Of a stretch of DNA of 64,000 nt, positions 20,811 through 32,849 are shown piece by piece. A program made the translations under genes and the position numbers. Position 1 is the first letter of the stretch; each line of letters opens with the position of its first letter. Source of the stretch: Hysterangium stoloniferum (lineage: Eukaryota; Basidiomycota; Agaricomycetes; Hysterangiales; Hysterangiaceae). Under the pieces are notes generated by a model that did not search any database, was not told where the DNA came from, and saw only the letters and a list, made by a program, of their open reading frames with translations. Location: contig WHVD01000044.1 of the NCBI GenBank assembly GCA_015178975.1, forward strand, positions 372,001 to 436,000, read 5' to 3'.

Positions 20811-23800
20811 CTAGCAGGAGGGAATCTGAAGATATATTAGAACTAATACATACATACAGACAACTACCTCACTCACCTAGCAGGAGGGAATCTGAAGAGA
20901 AACAGTCTAAGGAATTCCCCCTGCCAGGTGTGACCCATAGGCACCCAGTAGTCTAAAAATAATTTTACCTATTACAGAACAGAGGTTCTTCCCACAATGG
21001 AATATTACTCCTATGAACTTCTGAAGTTAGTCCTCTATTCTACATATTAGCCAGAGTGGTTGATATCCACAAGGAGAGGGAGTGTGACAAAGGCAGGGTT
21101 GGACTGTGGACTCAGGGACTTCAATGAGATGAGAAAATGGTGCTTCCTAAGGTTTGTGACAGAGAGTCCCCTGACAGTTCCCCAGATATCTACCCATAAG
21201 GAGGATATCTGAAAACTATTAAGTATACCAAATTATAATATACTCTAAAGGTCATTTAAACATCTGGGATGTGATTCAAACATAACTTGGTTTTTAAAAC
21301 TTTCAAAAAGTTTTAAACTCTCTTTTACATTACAAACTAAAGAATCTTTCTGGACACAGGTAGACAAAAAAAAAATTAGTAGTTTGAAACGCTAATACTT
21401 TTAAAAAATAGATACCTTTAGATAGTCCATTCCATGTATATGTATGTATATCATTGGCACCTCTAAATACATATGTATGTATTACTTCGGAATGGATCTG
21501 TCAATCTGAACAGATTTCTATTTGATTCAACATACCCAGAATATATAGGTGATTTCACTTAATAAAGAAGGCCATAGGATGAAAATTTCCAATTATATAT
21601 CACATATTTTACTAGGAAATAACTACAGTTTAGCTTTTAAAAAACAAATTAACAACAAAAGTATTAGCAAGTATTTACATAACTTGGAAAACCATATACA
21701 ATAGGTTCTATTAATTGACTCTGAATTGTTTAAGATGTAATATGGAGAATTGTTTCTTATGGTTGGTGGTTAAGAATATAATAGTCTCAGATGATACATC
21801 ACTATTTAAAGATGGAGTTTTGTAGAAATATAAAGTTTACCAGTAAACATCTGATATTATAATGATTATGGACAACCTCCTAAGATGAAGCTTAACACAC
21901 TGTCATAGATGCCACTATCAGGGACACTAATGTCAGAATGCCAGAGGATAGTAGAGGCCCGAAAGACACCATTCCTAACACACTATGTGTAAGACAACTG
22001 AGGTGGGCAATGAAATGAATTCATATATATATATAAAGGTGTTGCTATAGAGATTGTCCAAACATTGGCTGAATATAATGTTGTATTTGGTTATGTCTGC
22101 TGGTCAATCAACACCTCATACTAACAACAGTGAACACAACTGTATAGGTGTGTATTCAATTGGACATGTTGATAGTAATAGTTTACTTCCTACCATCTCA
22201 GTTATTATTAGCTGCGTAATATAACTTCAACATATAAGGCTCTGGAAAGAAGCTAAAACTATATCAATATACTGATGAATGAATTTGAGTTCTCGACATC
22301 CTAGAGTAATATTCAATTGATTACTATTTGTTTGTTTGTTTCCGCGGTATGTGTTCCACGCGTTGTTCGAATCATTTTCTTTTTGCAATTTCTGCTGGAT
22401 GCACTCAATTTGGATGAGGTTCGATATCGATGATTAAGCACGCTAGAGAGCCTAGAGACGATCCCAACGTGTAGTGCCACGGTAACACGAATATACATGA
22501 AAACACGACGACAGATAGCCCTCTTCTTGTTACATATTATGACCACACGCTAAAGCAACAGTTTGATAGCAACTCGGCCAATCTAAGAAGTCGCAACGAA
22601 CCAATCAGTACATAAGTACACGCTGGTCTGTTACAGTCCGGCGGAAAACGTGATCCACCGGGTGCTTGAACCAGACTACATAAATGCAGATATTCTTAAC
22701 AAACTAAATACATAATAGGGTGGTGGCTTGGTGTATGGACTATATCCAACAGGGCGTCGAATAGTATCATGACACCAACGACAATCATTAGGAATCGCCG
22801 AAAACATAGAAATAGATGGCTATCCTAGTCTAGGCTCAGAAAAGGCGTGTACTCCACGTGACCCCGACATTATCCCATCGCTGAAAATACTATTCACTGT
22901 CACGTTCCTTATGTAATTAGTTAATTCCTAGAGTTTGTAAGAAAGTGTGAGAAAATGATTGGGGCATCAGACTGGAGCAGACCACTGATCTTTCTAGAAG
23001 GGACATAACCGAGCTGGTTTCGATTTAAAATTAAATGACAGGAGGACAGACCTTAAAGGTAACTAAACCGCGTGTTTAGTAGGTGAACATGAGAGGCTGC
23101 CAGGTTTACGATGCTTAGCATCATCTGGGATAAAATTTCTGGGTAGAAGCGAAAGCTTATGCCTTGGGATATCTACTATAGGTGGAAAAAGTGGGATTTT
23201 TGCTTTGATGTCAATGAGGTGAGGTGGGGAAGAAATGGACGTGCTGAGGGTGCTGGAGAAGCTTTAAATGGCCAGCTTGTTGATCCGCATCATGCAGGTG
23301 TAAGAACTTCTGACAGCGGGACGGTATGGGCGACTACGACGGAACGACAGTACAGTTAGGGGCCTGGGCTAAGGAAGGAAGTCTTCTATTGACAATTGCA
23401 TTAAGTGGCAGTGAAAGTCGACATGGAAGATGCTAATGGAATCTTGAACTATCCAACTAAGTGGTAAGTCCCTTTTGGGAAGAGATTTCAACAAGCGGTT
23501 GACGAATGAGGGCTATGCAATTAAGTAGCCATCCGGTATGCACTGCTTTCGAGGTGGCGTGGGACCATCCTTAATCGAGTTCAAGACCCGGCATTTGGAG
23601 ATCGTCCCGTCTTATCTCATTTCGGACCCAGCGTCCGAATGTGACTAAGGATCTGCAAGTACTAGATAGCTCTCCTCAGATAGAACTAGAGATATAGCCG
23701 CAGCCCCTGTGTGCCCAATCAGTCATGGCCTTCTCTTGTGGTGCACTCGTGAATGAGCATACGTACTCGTGGGCAAAAGCATCTGCCGAATGCGGTGCTG

Positions 23801-24344
23801 CTCGATAGCTGCAAGCTTCGTCCAGGCATAGATACCTTTCGTTCACGGACGTCCTCGCCATTTGGGCGTGCACTCGCGGTTGGCGGCCTGCACTCAGCTG
23901 TCCGGCACCCTAAATTGAAAAGGAGCTGAACTCAGACACAATGCTGTGCATGCCTTCTGACGGTTGGGCGCATCGCAGTTATAATTTCAAATAAAGGACC
24001 AAAAAGTCACATGCTCCGCCAGGGTCCAGAATATCGGTCAATCACTATTTGGGGATACTATGATAAGGGAGAGCCAGCAGGCGAAAAAACATCTAGCGAT
24101 TTTATTAGCAGAGTGTGTGGTCAGTGTGTACATCATGACGCGGCAGCAGAACTAAAGTGAATTCGAAAGCGAGGAATCCGCGCGGAGTCTAATCGCCTGA
24201 TCGATACACGTGTTGAAGGCATTGGCTTAGTCAGCTCTAGTTGAAAAACGGACCCCGCCGATCCGTTGGCGATATGCACAACTTGATATCTCCAGCTATT
24301 TCGATTATATCTCTCTCACTAGCATTTCTCAGCTGTCAGGTATA
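20811..24344. other. Gene-poor interval
   Basis: 3.5 kb with no supportable protein gene or RNA gene. The left two thirds are AT-rich; the composition becomes more balanced from about 22.6 kb. ORFs up to 77 codons look random. A short inverted repeat (TCCATTCC...GGAATGGA) lies at about 21425-21505. Confidence 0.5.
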
Positions 24345-25551
24345 ATGTCAGAACCCCTTTCTACCTACAATAATGTACCCCTTAATGTGTGGGCGGTCAC
24401 TATCAATCGCAAAGTTACCAGAGAGGTTAGTACGCCAATTCTCCCCCTTTTTATTATCTATAATCTCATGCTGCTACAAGGAATTCGAGACGTGCCTTAA
24501 CTACGTAGATCACAAAGCTCGAGTCAAGGCAGAGAAATCCTCCAGTCGCGGGGACGGATTCCGTGAGCTGCATCCCGGAACTGTTGCATTCACCACTCGA
24601 ACTTCCACAGGTCACGTCATAGCGAAGCTGTTGCCTTCACTCGTCGTTTGGAATGAGCATCCGAATATCCATGCGTCTCAGTGGAACCACAACAAGACAA
24701 AAGCGGGCAAAGAATATATGGTAAGCCGCCACATTATGTGCAAATGCTTCTATCGGATTAATCCTGAACTCGCCACTCAGGACTCTGCAGAGGTCAATAA
24801 AGTTCTTGGCTACGAGACTGCATGTGGTGTATCTCTGGTGATAATGGCTTGGGCATACGGACCTAAGCTTCACGTCATCAACATTGGTATCGATATCATG
24901 CAACTTAGTCTTCCTAAAGCTATGAATGCGCGGACGTTTGCAGATGCTTACTCACATAAGGTGAGCGCATCTTGCATGTTCAAGATAATAAACTTTACCC
25001 CATTTCTTCCTTGCACCCGTGTTGACTCTTCGCGACAGATCACAAAGAGCGAGCAGGTATTCCTGGATGCGAAACTCAAAGACGAGGTGATCCTGCGCCG
25101 GCTATGCATTCTCATCACCATCAAAGCGGCCTATATTAAGGCTTTGGGCCAGCCCCCAGGTTTTGATTACAGTCGTGTTGAATGCAATATTCCCGAAGAG
25201 ACGGTTACCGTTGACGGCAATCCGCTCCATGGTTGGGAATTCAGGCTATTCAAGGTCAATCTGGGAGTAGTGCGAAACGGCCTCCTCCTCGAGGAGGCGT
25301 ACCAGTGTGCCACGGCTATATTCCGCGGCGGAAACACCGTCATCATCTGGGAGGAGAGTCCGAAAGACATGGAAAAATGGCTGCATTTTATCACAACTGA
25401 CGTGATTCTGGCGAATCTTCCCAGGAAACACTCTCAGAACTCTTCGGCCTCGGGTTCAAACTCAGGTACACAGTCCACTTCGGCCGCAGGGTCGGGTTCT
25501 GGCCCCGCGTCGTCTGGCCAGCAACAACGAGCACAGACATCCGCACCGTAA
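24345..25551 (+). CDS. 4'-phosphopantetheinyl transferase-family protein with altered active site
   Basis: The five-exon model is 24345-24425, 24481-24562, 24611-24720, 24781-24960 and 25039-25551, giving 321 residues with all GT/AG introns. Three introns (48, 60 and 78 nt) are multiples of three without stops, so the DNA also reads through them. The start MSEPLSTYNNVPLNVWAVTI is chosen because VWA and VTREEFE match the family N terminus. INIGIDIMQLS corresponds to the G-[IV]-D motif. ITIKAAYIKALGQPPGFDYS corresponds to the W-x-x-K-E-A motif but has I for W and A for the catalytic Glu. The NVSH-type motif before it is not recognisable. The C-terminal 50 residues are Ser/Gly/Gln-rich. Active family members attach phosphopantetheine to carrier proteins; this one may be inactive or repurposed. 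Confidence 0.75.
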
Positions 25552-27651
25552 AAACTATCAAGAATCTCGCCTGTGTCGATCGACTCTGCGCTTATTTATT
25601 GGAGACCTTGCAGACAGATCAGGACCCATCTGTGCATAATATCATATTTCCCGTCCCACCAGTCTACCATTTTTGATCCCCTGTTTTAGTTCAAAGTTGT
25701 TACCCCGCACCCCTGCCCCCTTTCCCCGGTCCCCCTGTCCCCCTTGCACGATCCATCACGTCTGGTTTGCATTCGGCATTTATTGTACAATATCTGTACC
25801 ACCTGAAATTCAAAGGAAGTCCTGGCATGATTAACGATGGTGTGGTTAGTAATCTCTGAGAGTATATTCTCTCCAATTCAGAATCGACCCTATTTTAATG
25901 AAACAAAAGTCAATAAGGGGGCATGGCGTCTCTTAGTAAGTACGGTGGTTATAGTCTCCATATGGCAGATAGCTGTGCTTTGCAAATCGCCAATGTCTTC
26001 CGTTTTCCTTTATGTCTAGTATCGCGTGAGTCGTATTATACATCCTTTTATTTTACGCGCCTCGTCAACATTGAAGTGCCTTCGGGGGATCATCAGTACT
26101 TAGTAGACGAATAACGTTGGGCCATTGTATGTAGTGAGCATACCTAGCACAAGCTGTCCGACAGGCCAAGATCGATATGACACATTGATGTCAGATAGCA
26201 ATGTTATTAAAGGGTCCACTGACTCTTTTCACGCCGTGAACGCCGGAGCTCCAGCTTCAGCCGAGAGCCCAATCAAGTAAATAGCACACAATACAATGGT
26301 GACATAAATCTGAGAAATTGTCAGCATAGTTTGCAGGGCATCAGGCCTCGCACTCGGCCATTGCGGAGTTGAGGTGGACATCTTTACGGCAGTGCAAACA
26401 TCGAAAGCACACTTGTCACAGTCATAATTCCTTAGAGGAGTTGTGCACTCTTCTTCCAGCATTCAATCACAGCCCGACCGGCACAATTTGATTCATCAGA
26501 ATAAAAAGTCTTTCGAGGTCAAAATCGCCAGTGGCAACATCTGGCTCCACAGCCAGTGTGTATGCACAGGGAGCATGAAGGTCTGGAATACGCTTAAAGG
26601 CTCGTGAGTTGGGGGGACCACACGTACGCATTCGGCTGTTCAAGATGTTCAAAGGCTGAAAAACCAGCTTGCTGCAGGGTCCGGGAAGATTTTTAGACTG
26701 CACTTGGTTCAATATCTGCTGCGTGTGACGCCCCTTTCTGTCGGTTGCTAAGGAAAAAGTGTCGCATATCATGGCTCGAGGGCCTTTGACACGCACACAG
26801 CAATCGCATGTTCTTGTCGGTATCTTGGTAGAAGCACAGGAGAAGGCGATAGTAAGCTTCTTCTATCGGGCTACATAACAAGAGGCCACTGCGAGGGCAT
26901 CAATGTCGTCGAAATCAAACCAGCCCGAGTGTCATGCTCGATCTGTGCTTCCAGAGGTATACTGCGACTAGTGCCTTGGATGAGAGAGCAACACCCCGTA
27001 AGACTGCAAGTAGGAGTTTCCGGGTACTCGAGAACAATTGGTTCAACATAGAACTTGTGTAACCCTGAGTTTGAAAGGATAACTGTCACCCCGCGCTGTA
27101 CCCGAACTGTCCGCCTCTGGGCCCATAATATCAGTAGTATGTATCACAAGATACATCAGGTCCGACGGCCCGCGGCCTCGCTGCCCGTCGAAACAGCTGA
27201 TACAGTCAAAACTTTCGGTCAACACACCTTTAGGAGTTGATACTCTGGAAGGGGCAGATTCTGGGTCTGAATCCACGTGTCAAGACAACATGCGAAAGTG
27301 GCACATGAGCAAACCTGTGTCTCCGTCCTGGCTCGCTGGCAGCTGAGCGAGTACACGTACGCATTTCCTGGGTACTGGGTGGCGGAACTGGCCCTTGACT
27401 GTCGAAGTGTGCTTGAGACAGGTAGCCTTGTTGCAATCCTCTTTGTGGGTTTTTCAGTTGAATCGCGGAGCCTGAACCGCATTGGCGAGAGTAGGGGGAT
27501 CAGTCGAAAGGTTGCCATTCGGCTTCCAGAGGAGGAGATCGGTCACCTTCCACTGGCCAAGGATAATTGGTTATCTCATGGATTTTATGTGCAAGTGTGT
27601 CAATTGTTGGAGTAAGCAGTACCAACTGCATATCACCGGGAAAAGCCCTTG
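25552..27651. other. Interval with only weak ORFs
   Basis: A pyrimidine-rich stretch (about 25700-25745) follows the transferase gene. From 27.5 down to 26.2 kb the minus strand carries several 60-110-codon ORFs. One of them (26462-26229) has a C-terminal hydrophobic segment (ISQIYVTIVLCAIYLIGLSA). I could not join them into a convincing spliced gene or recognise a family. This could be a decayed host gene on the minus strand. Confidence 0.35.
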
Positions 27652-28139
27652 CTCCAAAAATCTTTAGGATCCTCAGTAGAGGCTAATTTTATATAAACTC
27701 CCCCAATAACTCATCGAATCCTTAACCGATTTAATGTCGGTTAAGGATCCAACATGTGATTGGCGGGCCCAGAACCCAATGAACCCCTGGACCCTAAAAG
27801 AGCCACAACCGAGTTAAAATCGGTTAAGGATCTAACACATGATCACTGTTGGAGTCTGCGAGCCATAGAAGCTGCGAGACTCTGGTGTTGTCTCAGATGT
27901 TTGATTCTGAGATTGAATTGGGTATTTGGTATATAAACGTCATGTAGTGAGTGCTATACAACAATGTGCTTTGCCCCTTGAACATTAGGGCTCCCGAAAC
28001 ATCTAACAATCACAGGGTTTAGAATCCAATAAACTTTAGGATCCTCAAAGGATCCCTTAACTCTTATAAGGATTCAATGAATGACTATTGGAGTTTATAT
28101 AAAATATGGCTCTATTAAGGATCCTAAAATCTTTTGGAG
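27652..28139. mobile_element. MITE with about 75-bp terminal inverted repeats
   Basis: The left end CTCCAAAAATCTTTAGGATC and the right end (reverse complement CTCCAAAAGATTTTAGGATC) are inverted copies over about 75 bp, including TTTTATATAAACTCC. Inside are hairpin-prone copies of CCGATTT/TCGGTTAAGGATC. A 162-bp solo LTR plus its 5-bp duplication (27842-28008) interrupts it; without that it would be about 320 bp. No coding capacity. Confidence 0.75.
27847..28008 (+). mobile_element. Small solo LTR (162 bp)
   Basis: TGTTGGAGTC...ATCTAACA, with an exact ATCAC duplication on both sides (27842-27846 and 28009-28013). A TATA-like TATATAAAC lies near 27930. No other copy was noticed in the window. 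Confidence 0.75.
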
Positions 28140-28262
28140 AGGGGGGTGATCCTGGTGTATGTTGTAAAAGAGGCTTACACAGGCTCCTACATGGGAAACA
28201 ATAGGGCTGGACAATAGATGAAGTTTGTGAGTTGAAATGTAATGAGAGACATGTCATGCACA

Positions 28263-28413
28263 TGTTGGATTTTGGGAATCTGATATGTGAGCAACAAGAA
28301 GCATGGACCATATGCCTATATTAGTAAGCAGTTACTAGACGTATACATATAAGGACAATACATGTATTGTAGCCCTTATCCATTTGTAATGAGACTCACT
28401 TCATATTCCAACA
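28263..28413 (+). repeat. 5' LTR, 151 bp
   Basis: TGTTGGATTTTGGGAATCTG to ATTCCAACA. Followed directly by the putative primer site GGTTATGGGCCC. Confidence 0.88.
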
Positions 28414-30518
28414 GGTTATGGGCCCTGGCAGTGCACTCCTGCACATTTGAAATGTCAACTTCACAAAACACAAATGGATCATGGTTAGCTACCATTCACC
28501 AAAGCTACTGTAGGTGCTGTTGTAGACCATCTTTAATCTCATTGCACAAACTGCCATTCCATGCATTGACATTAACTGTGAGAACTTCACTCTTCACATA
28601 CTACCACTAATTCTACAGTCATTACCATAACAAGAATTTACACTCAAAACTGTAATATCCTGCACATGCTCCCAATAACACTGTGACAATCTGGCTGACT
28701 GAGGTGCCGAAAATCCCAGAGCCATTGAGCCTGAGGATGGCCAACCCGACAGGTTGATTGTGAGCTGGAAAGACAGGATGTCATCACCAGAGGGAATGCT
28801 ACAACTATCAAGTCTTGGAGAGTCACAGTGCAATAGGATGAAGTTGCAGTGAGAAAAAACTTGGACTGGGAAAATTGGACAGTATGGATTTATCATTTGA
28901 GGGAGTGGGAATGGTCACTGCAAGTACCTTATGCTTGAGGGAGTGCATTATATTTGGGATAGCAAGGGATAGGGAGCATTAGGACTCACGTCACAACATG
29001 CAGGGACTGCCACATATGCAACAGCCAGGAACAGCTGTCAAAGTCAAACATGTCATGGGTGGCTCCCGCTAACCACAGCTGAACTGCAAACAAGTGAGAC
29101 TCAAATTGAGATGACTCGATGTACAAAGACCTGCAGGCAGTTCCAGGCATCAAACAAAGTCCTCACTTTTTCAAGGCACCACAAATCACAACTACCACCA
29201 ATATCATGATCAACAACAGCTGCGATAGAGACAAATGTGAAAGTATGGAATGCAGGAAAACCCAGCAGATGACTGAGGTAATGACCAAATCACAATCTCA
29301 TTGTGAGCCAGAGAGATGGAAGAGCTCTACTGGAGGGAATGCTGAACTGGGTGATTAGCTAGATGGGCAAAGGAACATTGGTGATAGGGTGATGAATTGG
29401 AAGAAGAAAACCAAGAATTTTACTTTGAGGCATACCACACAGGATGACATCAACCAAATGCTCAAGGGTGACCTTGACAACTAGGTCTAGTTGACTTGAT
29501 TGGCATACTGGCTGAGGGAAGGAATGAACGTATGGACACCCAGTACATCATGCAAGATAACATGCTTGTCACACTGCAATTGCCACCTGCAATACAAGAA
29601 GCAAAGATGATGATGAGACATGACAACAATCAATGCACCTGCATGGACCTGCTCAAATATTTCAAGGAGTCCACACATGCTGAAATTGGAACCATCAGGT
29701 CGAGGCCATCATGCATGCAAATTGTTAGCATACACCTGCATATTCAATCAGCAGCTATGAAGGCATGGTTGAAGGGGACATTAGTATCCCTATGCTGCCC
29801 TAGAACAACTTGCCATGAGATGTTGCTGCCATTGCAGCCTTGTTACACATAGACGATCAGCCCCAGGACAGGATGGACGAGAACTTACCTGGAATCTCAA
29901 CATCATTCAAAAATGCAATGGCAACAGCCATATAGGATCTCAATGATCCAGTGTGAATGCTATGGAGGTGAAACAACGTCAGAACTGCCAATGAGAAGAT
30001 GGTGCAACACCATGTCAATGCCACCAAGTACATCAATGTCAAACCCGCTGAGTATACCAGTGTCAAATGTTCAATTGAACTGCCACGTATCGAGAAAGTG
30101 ACTGTTCCCCCTTTTAATGTCATACATCGTTCATCTTTTATCACACATCACATTGGCACTACAACACTCATTTATGCCTACATACATTCACACACCAACA
30201 ACTCTTATGATCTGCATTTATCATTGCACACCCATGGAAAGGGCTGAGTCGCCATTTTACTATTTAACAAGTTTATCCTAGATTGCTATTGAACATCATC
30301 ACTTGCCATTATCGCCTGTGATATCCAGGATGGGATTCGCAATTGGATTGGGAGTGGGAGTTGAAGTGATGGACAACTATGTGAGTACTCGGGATTCAAG
30401 GAGTGCATTTGATTTGGAGGATGTTGCAGTTATCTCATGGAGTTCAGGCAAATGAACTCAAGGATATGTTTAAGGGAGTGCTCTGATTTAGTGTGATCTC
30501 CTTGTGCTTGAGGGAGTG

Positions 30519-30669
30519 TGTTGGATTTTGGGAATCTGATATGTGAGCAACAAGAAGCATGGACCATATGCCTATATTAGTAAGCAGTTACTAGATGTAT
30601 ACATATAAGGACGATACATGTATTGTAGCCCTTATCCATTTGTAACAAGACTCACTTTGTATTCCAACA
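30519..30669 (+). repeat. 3' LTR, 151 bp
   Basis: Second copy of the 151-bp LTR, preceded by TTGAGGGAGTG and followed by the GCACA target copy. Confidence 0.88.
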
Positions 30670-30824
30670 GCACATACCCTCATAACTGAGTATTCCCATT
30701 CTATTCCTTTTTGTTCTTTTTTCCCTTTTGTCTACAAAACACATACATATAACTGGCATCAGGATAGAATCTACAGTAGTTAGTTTTCCATATCTTCATA
30801 ATGACAGAGATATTACTTGCAACA
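30670..30824 (+). repeat. LTR 3' end fragment of the plus-strand copia element
   Basis: The segment ends TTACTTGCAACA and is followed by GGTTATGGGCCCTATCC, the same junction seen after the 151-bp LTR. It is therefore probably the right part of the copia 5' LTR into which the short-LTR element inserted. It is not clearly similar to the LTR at 40393, so the pairing is uncertain. Confidence 0.45.
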
Positions 30825-30860
30825 GGTTATGGGCCCTATCCCACATTGCTGAACTATGTA

Positions 30861-31967
30861 TGTATATCTAACTACTGATTTCTTTGAACCCAATTTCTGA
30901 ACCCCCCTGTCAGGAACTGGAAAACCCGCCAGCCTCCAGGCCCTGGACCCCATCCTACATGCTCCCAAACCTCTATATTGTATAGTTACAACTGGAGTTC
31001 CCACTGGAGCCCGCACATCAACTTGTTTATGCCTGACTCTCTGTATGTACCCCACCTGTCTGCACCTAACCCTCTGTGTCTCATACACCAGTCCTCGGAC
31101 TCCACCGGACTCTGGACTCCACCCTATATACACCCAACACTCTGTGTCTTATATACCTGTCACCGGACTCCGACCAGACTCCCGGAACCCCTCTAACAGA
31201 GCATAGAACCCCACTCCTGTTATGATCTGTCTCTGCATCTCATACACCAGTCATCGGAAAACCCACCAGACTCTGCCAGACCTCCTGCACATCAAGCCTG
31301 TCTATACCCAACACTATCTTGTGCACCAAGTCACTGGACTCCGACCAGACTTCCAGAGCCCTCTAACTGAGCCCCACTCCCATTATGGTCTAATGACCTG
31401 TCATGATTCATTCTCCACTCCCATTCCGTTCTGTCCCTAATTCCCAGTTTAGTATTTACTTGTTTTGTTTTATGTTTAATAGTTCTGCCTCTCATTAATA
31501 CCGCATTTGGTATTATTACATTTCACAGTCTATATAAGTCTGCTATATTCATGTACTTAGAATCCAGTTTCAATCTCAAACAAGTTTCCCCTCGAACAAG
31601 TTTGTCTCTAGTCCTCTTGTCTGTCTGCACACTCAATTCCCGGAACTCCCACTCCGGAATCTATATCTTCCTGTATGCATCCTGTCAGCTCGAAATATGG
31701 ACACCTGAATGAGTGTACAAGGGTGCAGCCCATAAGCTGAAGCCAAGTCCATCTCAGCTGTACCCATTCTCTGGTAATTATTCTGACACAATGTCTTGTA
31801 CTACTAATATTCCCGGAAACTCCCTGGACCTATTACCCGGGGATTCGTGGGACTATTATCCGGAAAGTGTGTGTTCAGAATATAGTTACCAGAGAAACCT
31901 GTATATCTAACTACTGATTTCTTTGAACCCAATTTCTGAACCCCCCCCCCCCCCCCCCCCCCCCCCT
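30861..31967 (+). mobile_element. LTR-related insert between 47-bp direct repeats, with a C27 run
   Basis: TGTATATCTAACTACTGATT and the next 27 bp, ending in a C-run, occur at 30861-30907 and 31900-31946. Between them is a sequence related to the solo LTR at 11055-11949: tandem CCCACTGGACTCC-type units, then CACAGTCTATATAAGTC and the core CCCATAAGCTGAAGCCAAG at about 31728. The second flank runs into 27 consecutive C. The repeats are too long for a target duplication, so a local duplication or recombination is more likely. Confidence 0.6.
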
Positions 31968-32060
31968 GAACTGACATTGACCCCAACTCAGCTACAATCA
32001 AGGAGCTGACCCCAAACCTGAAAGCACAGCATGACTGAACACTAAAATTGAGTAGTTACA

Positions 32061-32642
32061 ATGTCATCACATTCACAACCTGCACTGTTCCAGCTCACAG
32101 TGGAGGAACACTTCAATGGTACCAAATGGTATTCCTGGAAAGAAACAATCATGTCAGTAGCAAATGCCAGAGGAGTTTGCAGATACCTTGGTGGAACCAT
32201 AACTAAACCATTGACAGCACAAACAACCACAACAAACTATTGGGGTTCTAAAACACTGACATCAGATGAATGGGACCAATGGGATGCCTATGGATCACAC
32301 TAAATGTCAAAAACCCACTAGGATTTGGAATTAAATCAACTCAAACTGCAGTGGAAGTGTGGAGCACACTTACAACAATATACGATGCTGTTTCAGACAT
32401 TGGATGCCTGAACATGGAAAATGAAATATGATCTATCAAACATGAGGATGGTACTAACCTAACCACACATTTTGCAACACTCTGCAAAGCATGGGAATGA
32501 GCTGTTGGGCAGGGAAGCAGAATAGATGACTGGGAAGTCTGAACAATTATACTAGGATCAATGCTGGCAGAATGGTCTATATACATCAGTACAGTTTATG
32601 AACAGAAAAAACCTTTGCAGATGTAATCACAAAACTTACAAT
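32061..32642 (+). pseudogene. Copia Gag, 5' part of a split element
   Basis: ATG at 32061 opens 80 codons (FNGTKWYSWKETIMSVANAR, RYLGGTITKPLTA). A frameshift and TGA stops follow, after which NVKNPLGFGIKSTQTAVEVW and SDIGCLNMENE continue in a second frame. It is the same family as the Gag at 18.1-18.6 kb. The frame is broken at 32642 by the gypsy element and resumes at 39254. ACAAT is duplicated at the break. Confidence 0.85.
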
Positions 32643-32849
32643 TGTTACGACCGTGTCACAACCCGACGGTTCCCAAGGTTTTCGCCACCTATCGATGATT
32701 CAAGTCATCGCTCAAGTCCTCACATCGGAAGACGTTGGTTTCCCGACACTGACATATGTATGCCTTTGTGGTGATCAAACTCTGTTTACGCCCCATCAAA
32801 CTATACTCATACTATCTGGTTAAACTCTGATACGTCCCTTTTCATTATG
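32643..32849 (+). repeat. Truncated 5' LTR
   Basis: TGTTACGACCGTGTCACAAC onward aligns with the first about 205 bp of the 3' LTR. Similarity stops after TCCCTTTTCATTATGA, where gag sequence begins directly. U3/R/U5 remainder, primer site and gag start are deleted. Confidence 0.85.

Larger units (their letters stand above)
28263..30669 (+). mobile_element. Short-LTR non-autonomous copia-type element
   Basis: Two 151-bp LTRs (28263-28413 and 30519-30669; TGTTGGATTT...TTCCAACA) differ at about six positions and are flanked by an exact GCACA duplication (28258-28262, 30670-30674). The interior starts GGTTATGGGCCCTGG, also found at 30825 after another LTR end, and ends with the purine tract TTGAGGGAGTG before the 3' LTR, as copia elements do. 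The 2.1-kb interior has no recognisable gag or pol, so it must be mobilised by another element. Confidence 0.85.

Noticed and set aside
24373..25551. Single 392-codon ORF as the transferase gene
   Set aside because: Its N terminus is intron 1 read through. Starting at 24345 and splicing gives the family N terminus and removes unalignable stretches.
26229..27518. A spliced host gene on the minus strand
   Set aside because: Several ORFs are present, but I could not connect them with consistent splice sites or recognise any domain, so it is left as an undetermined interval.
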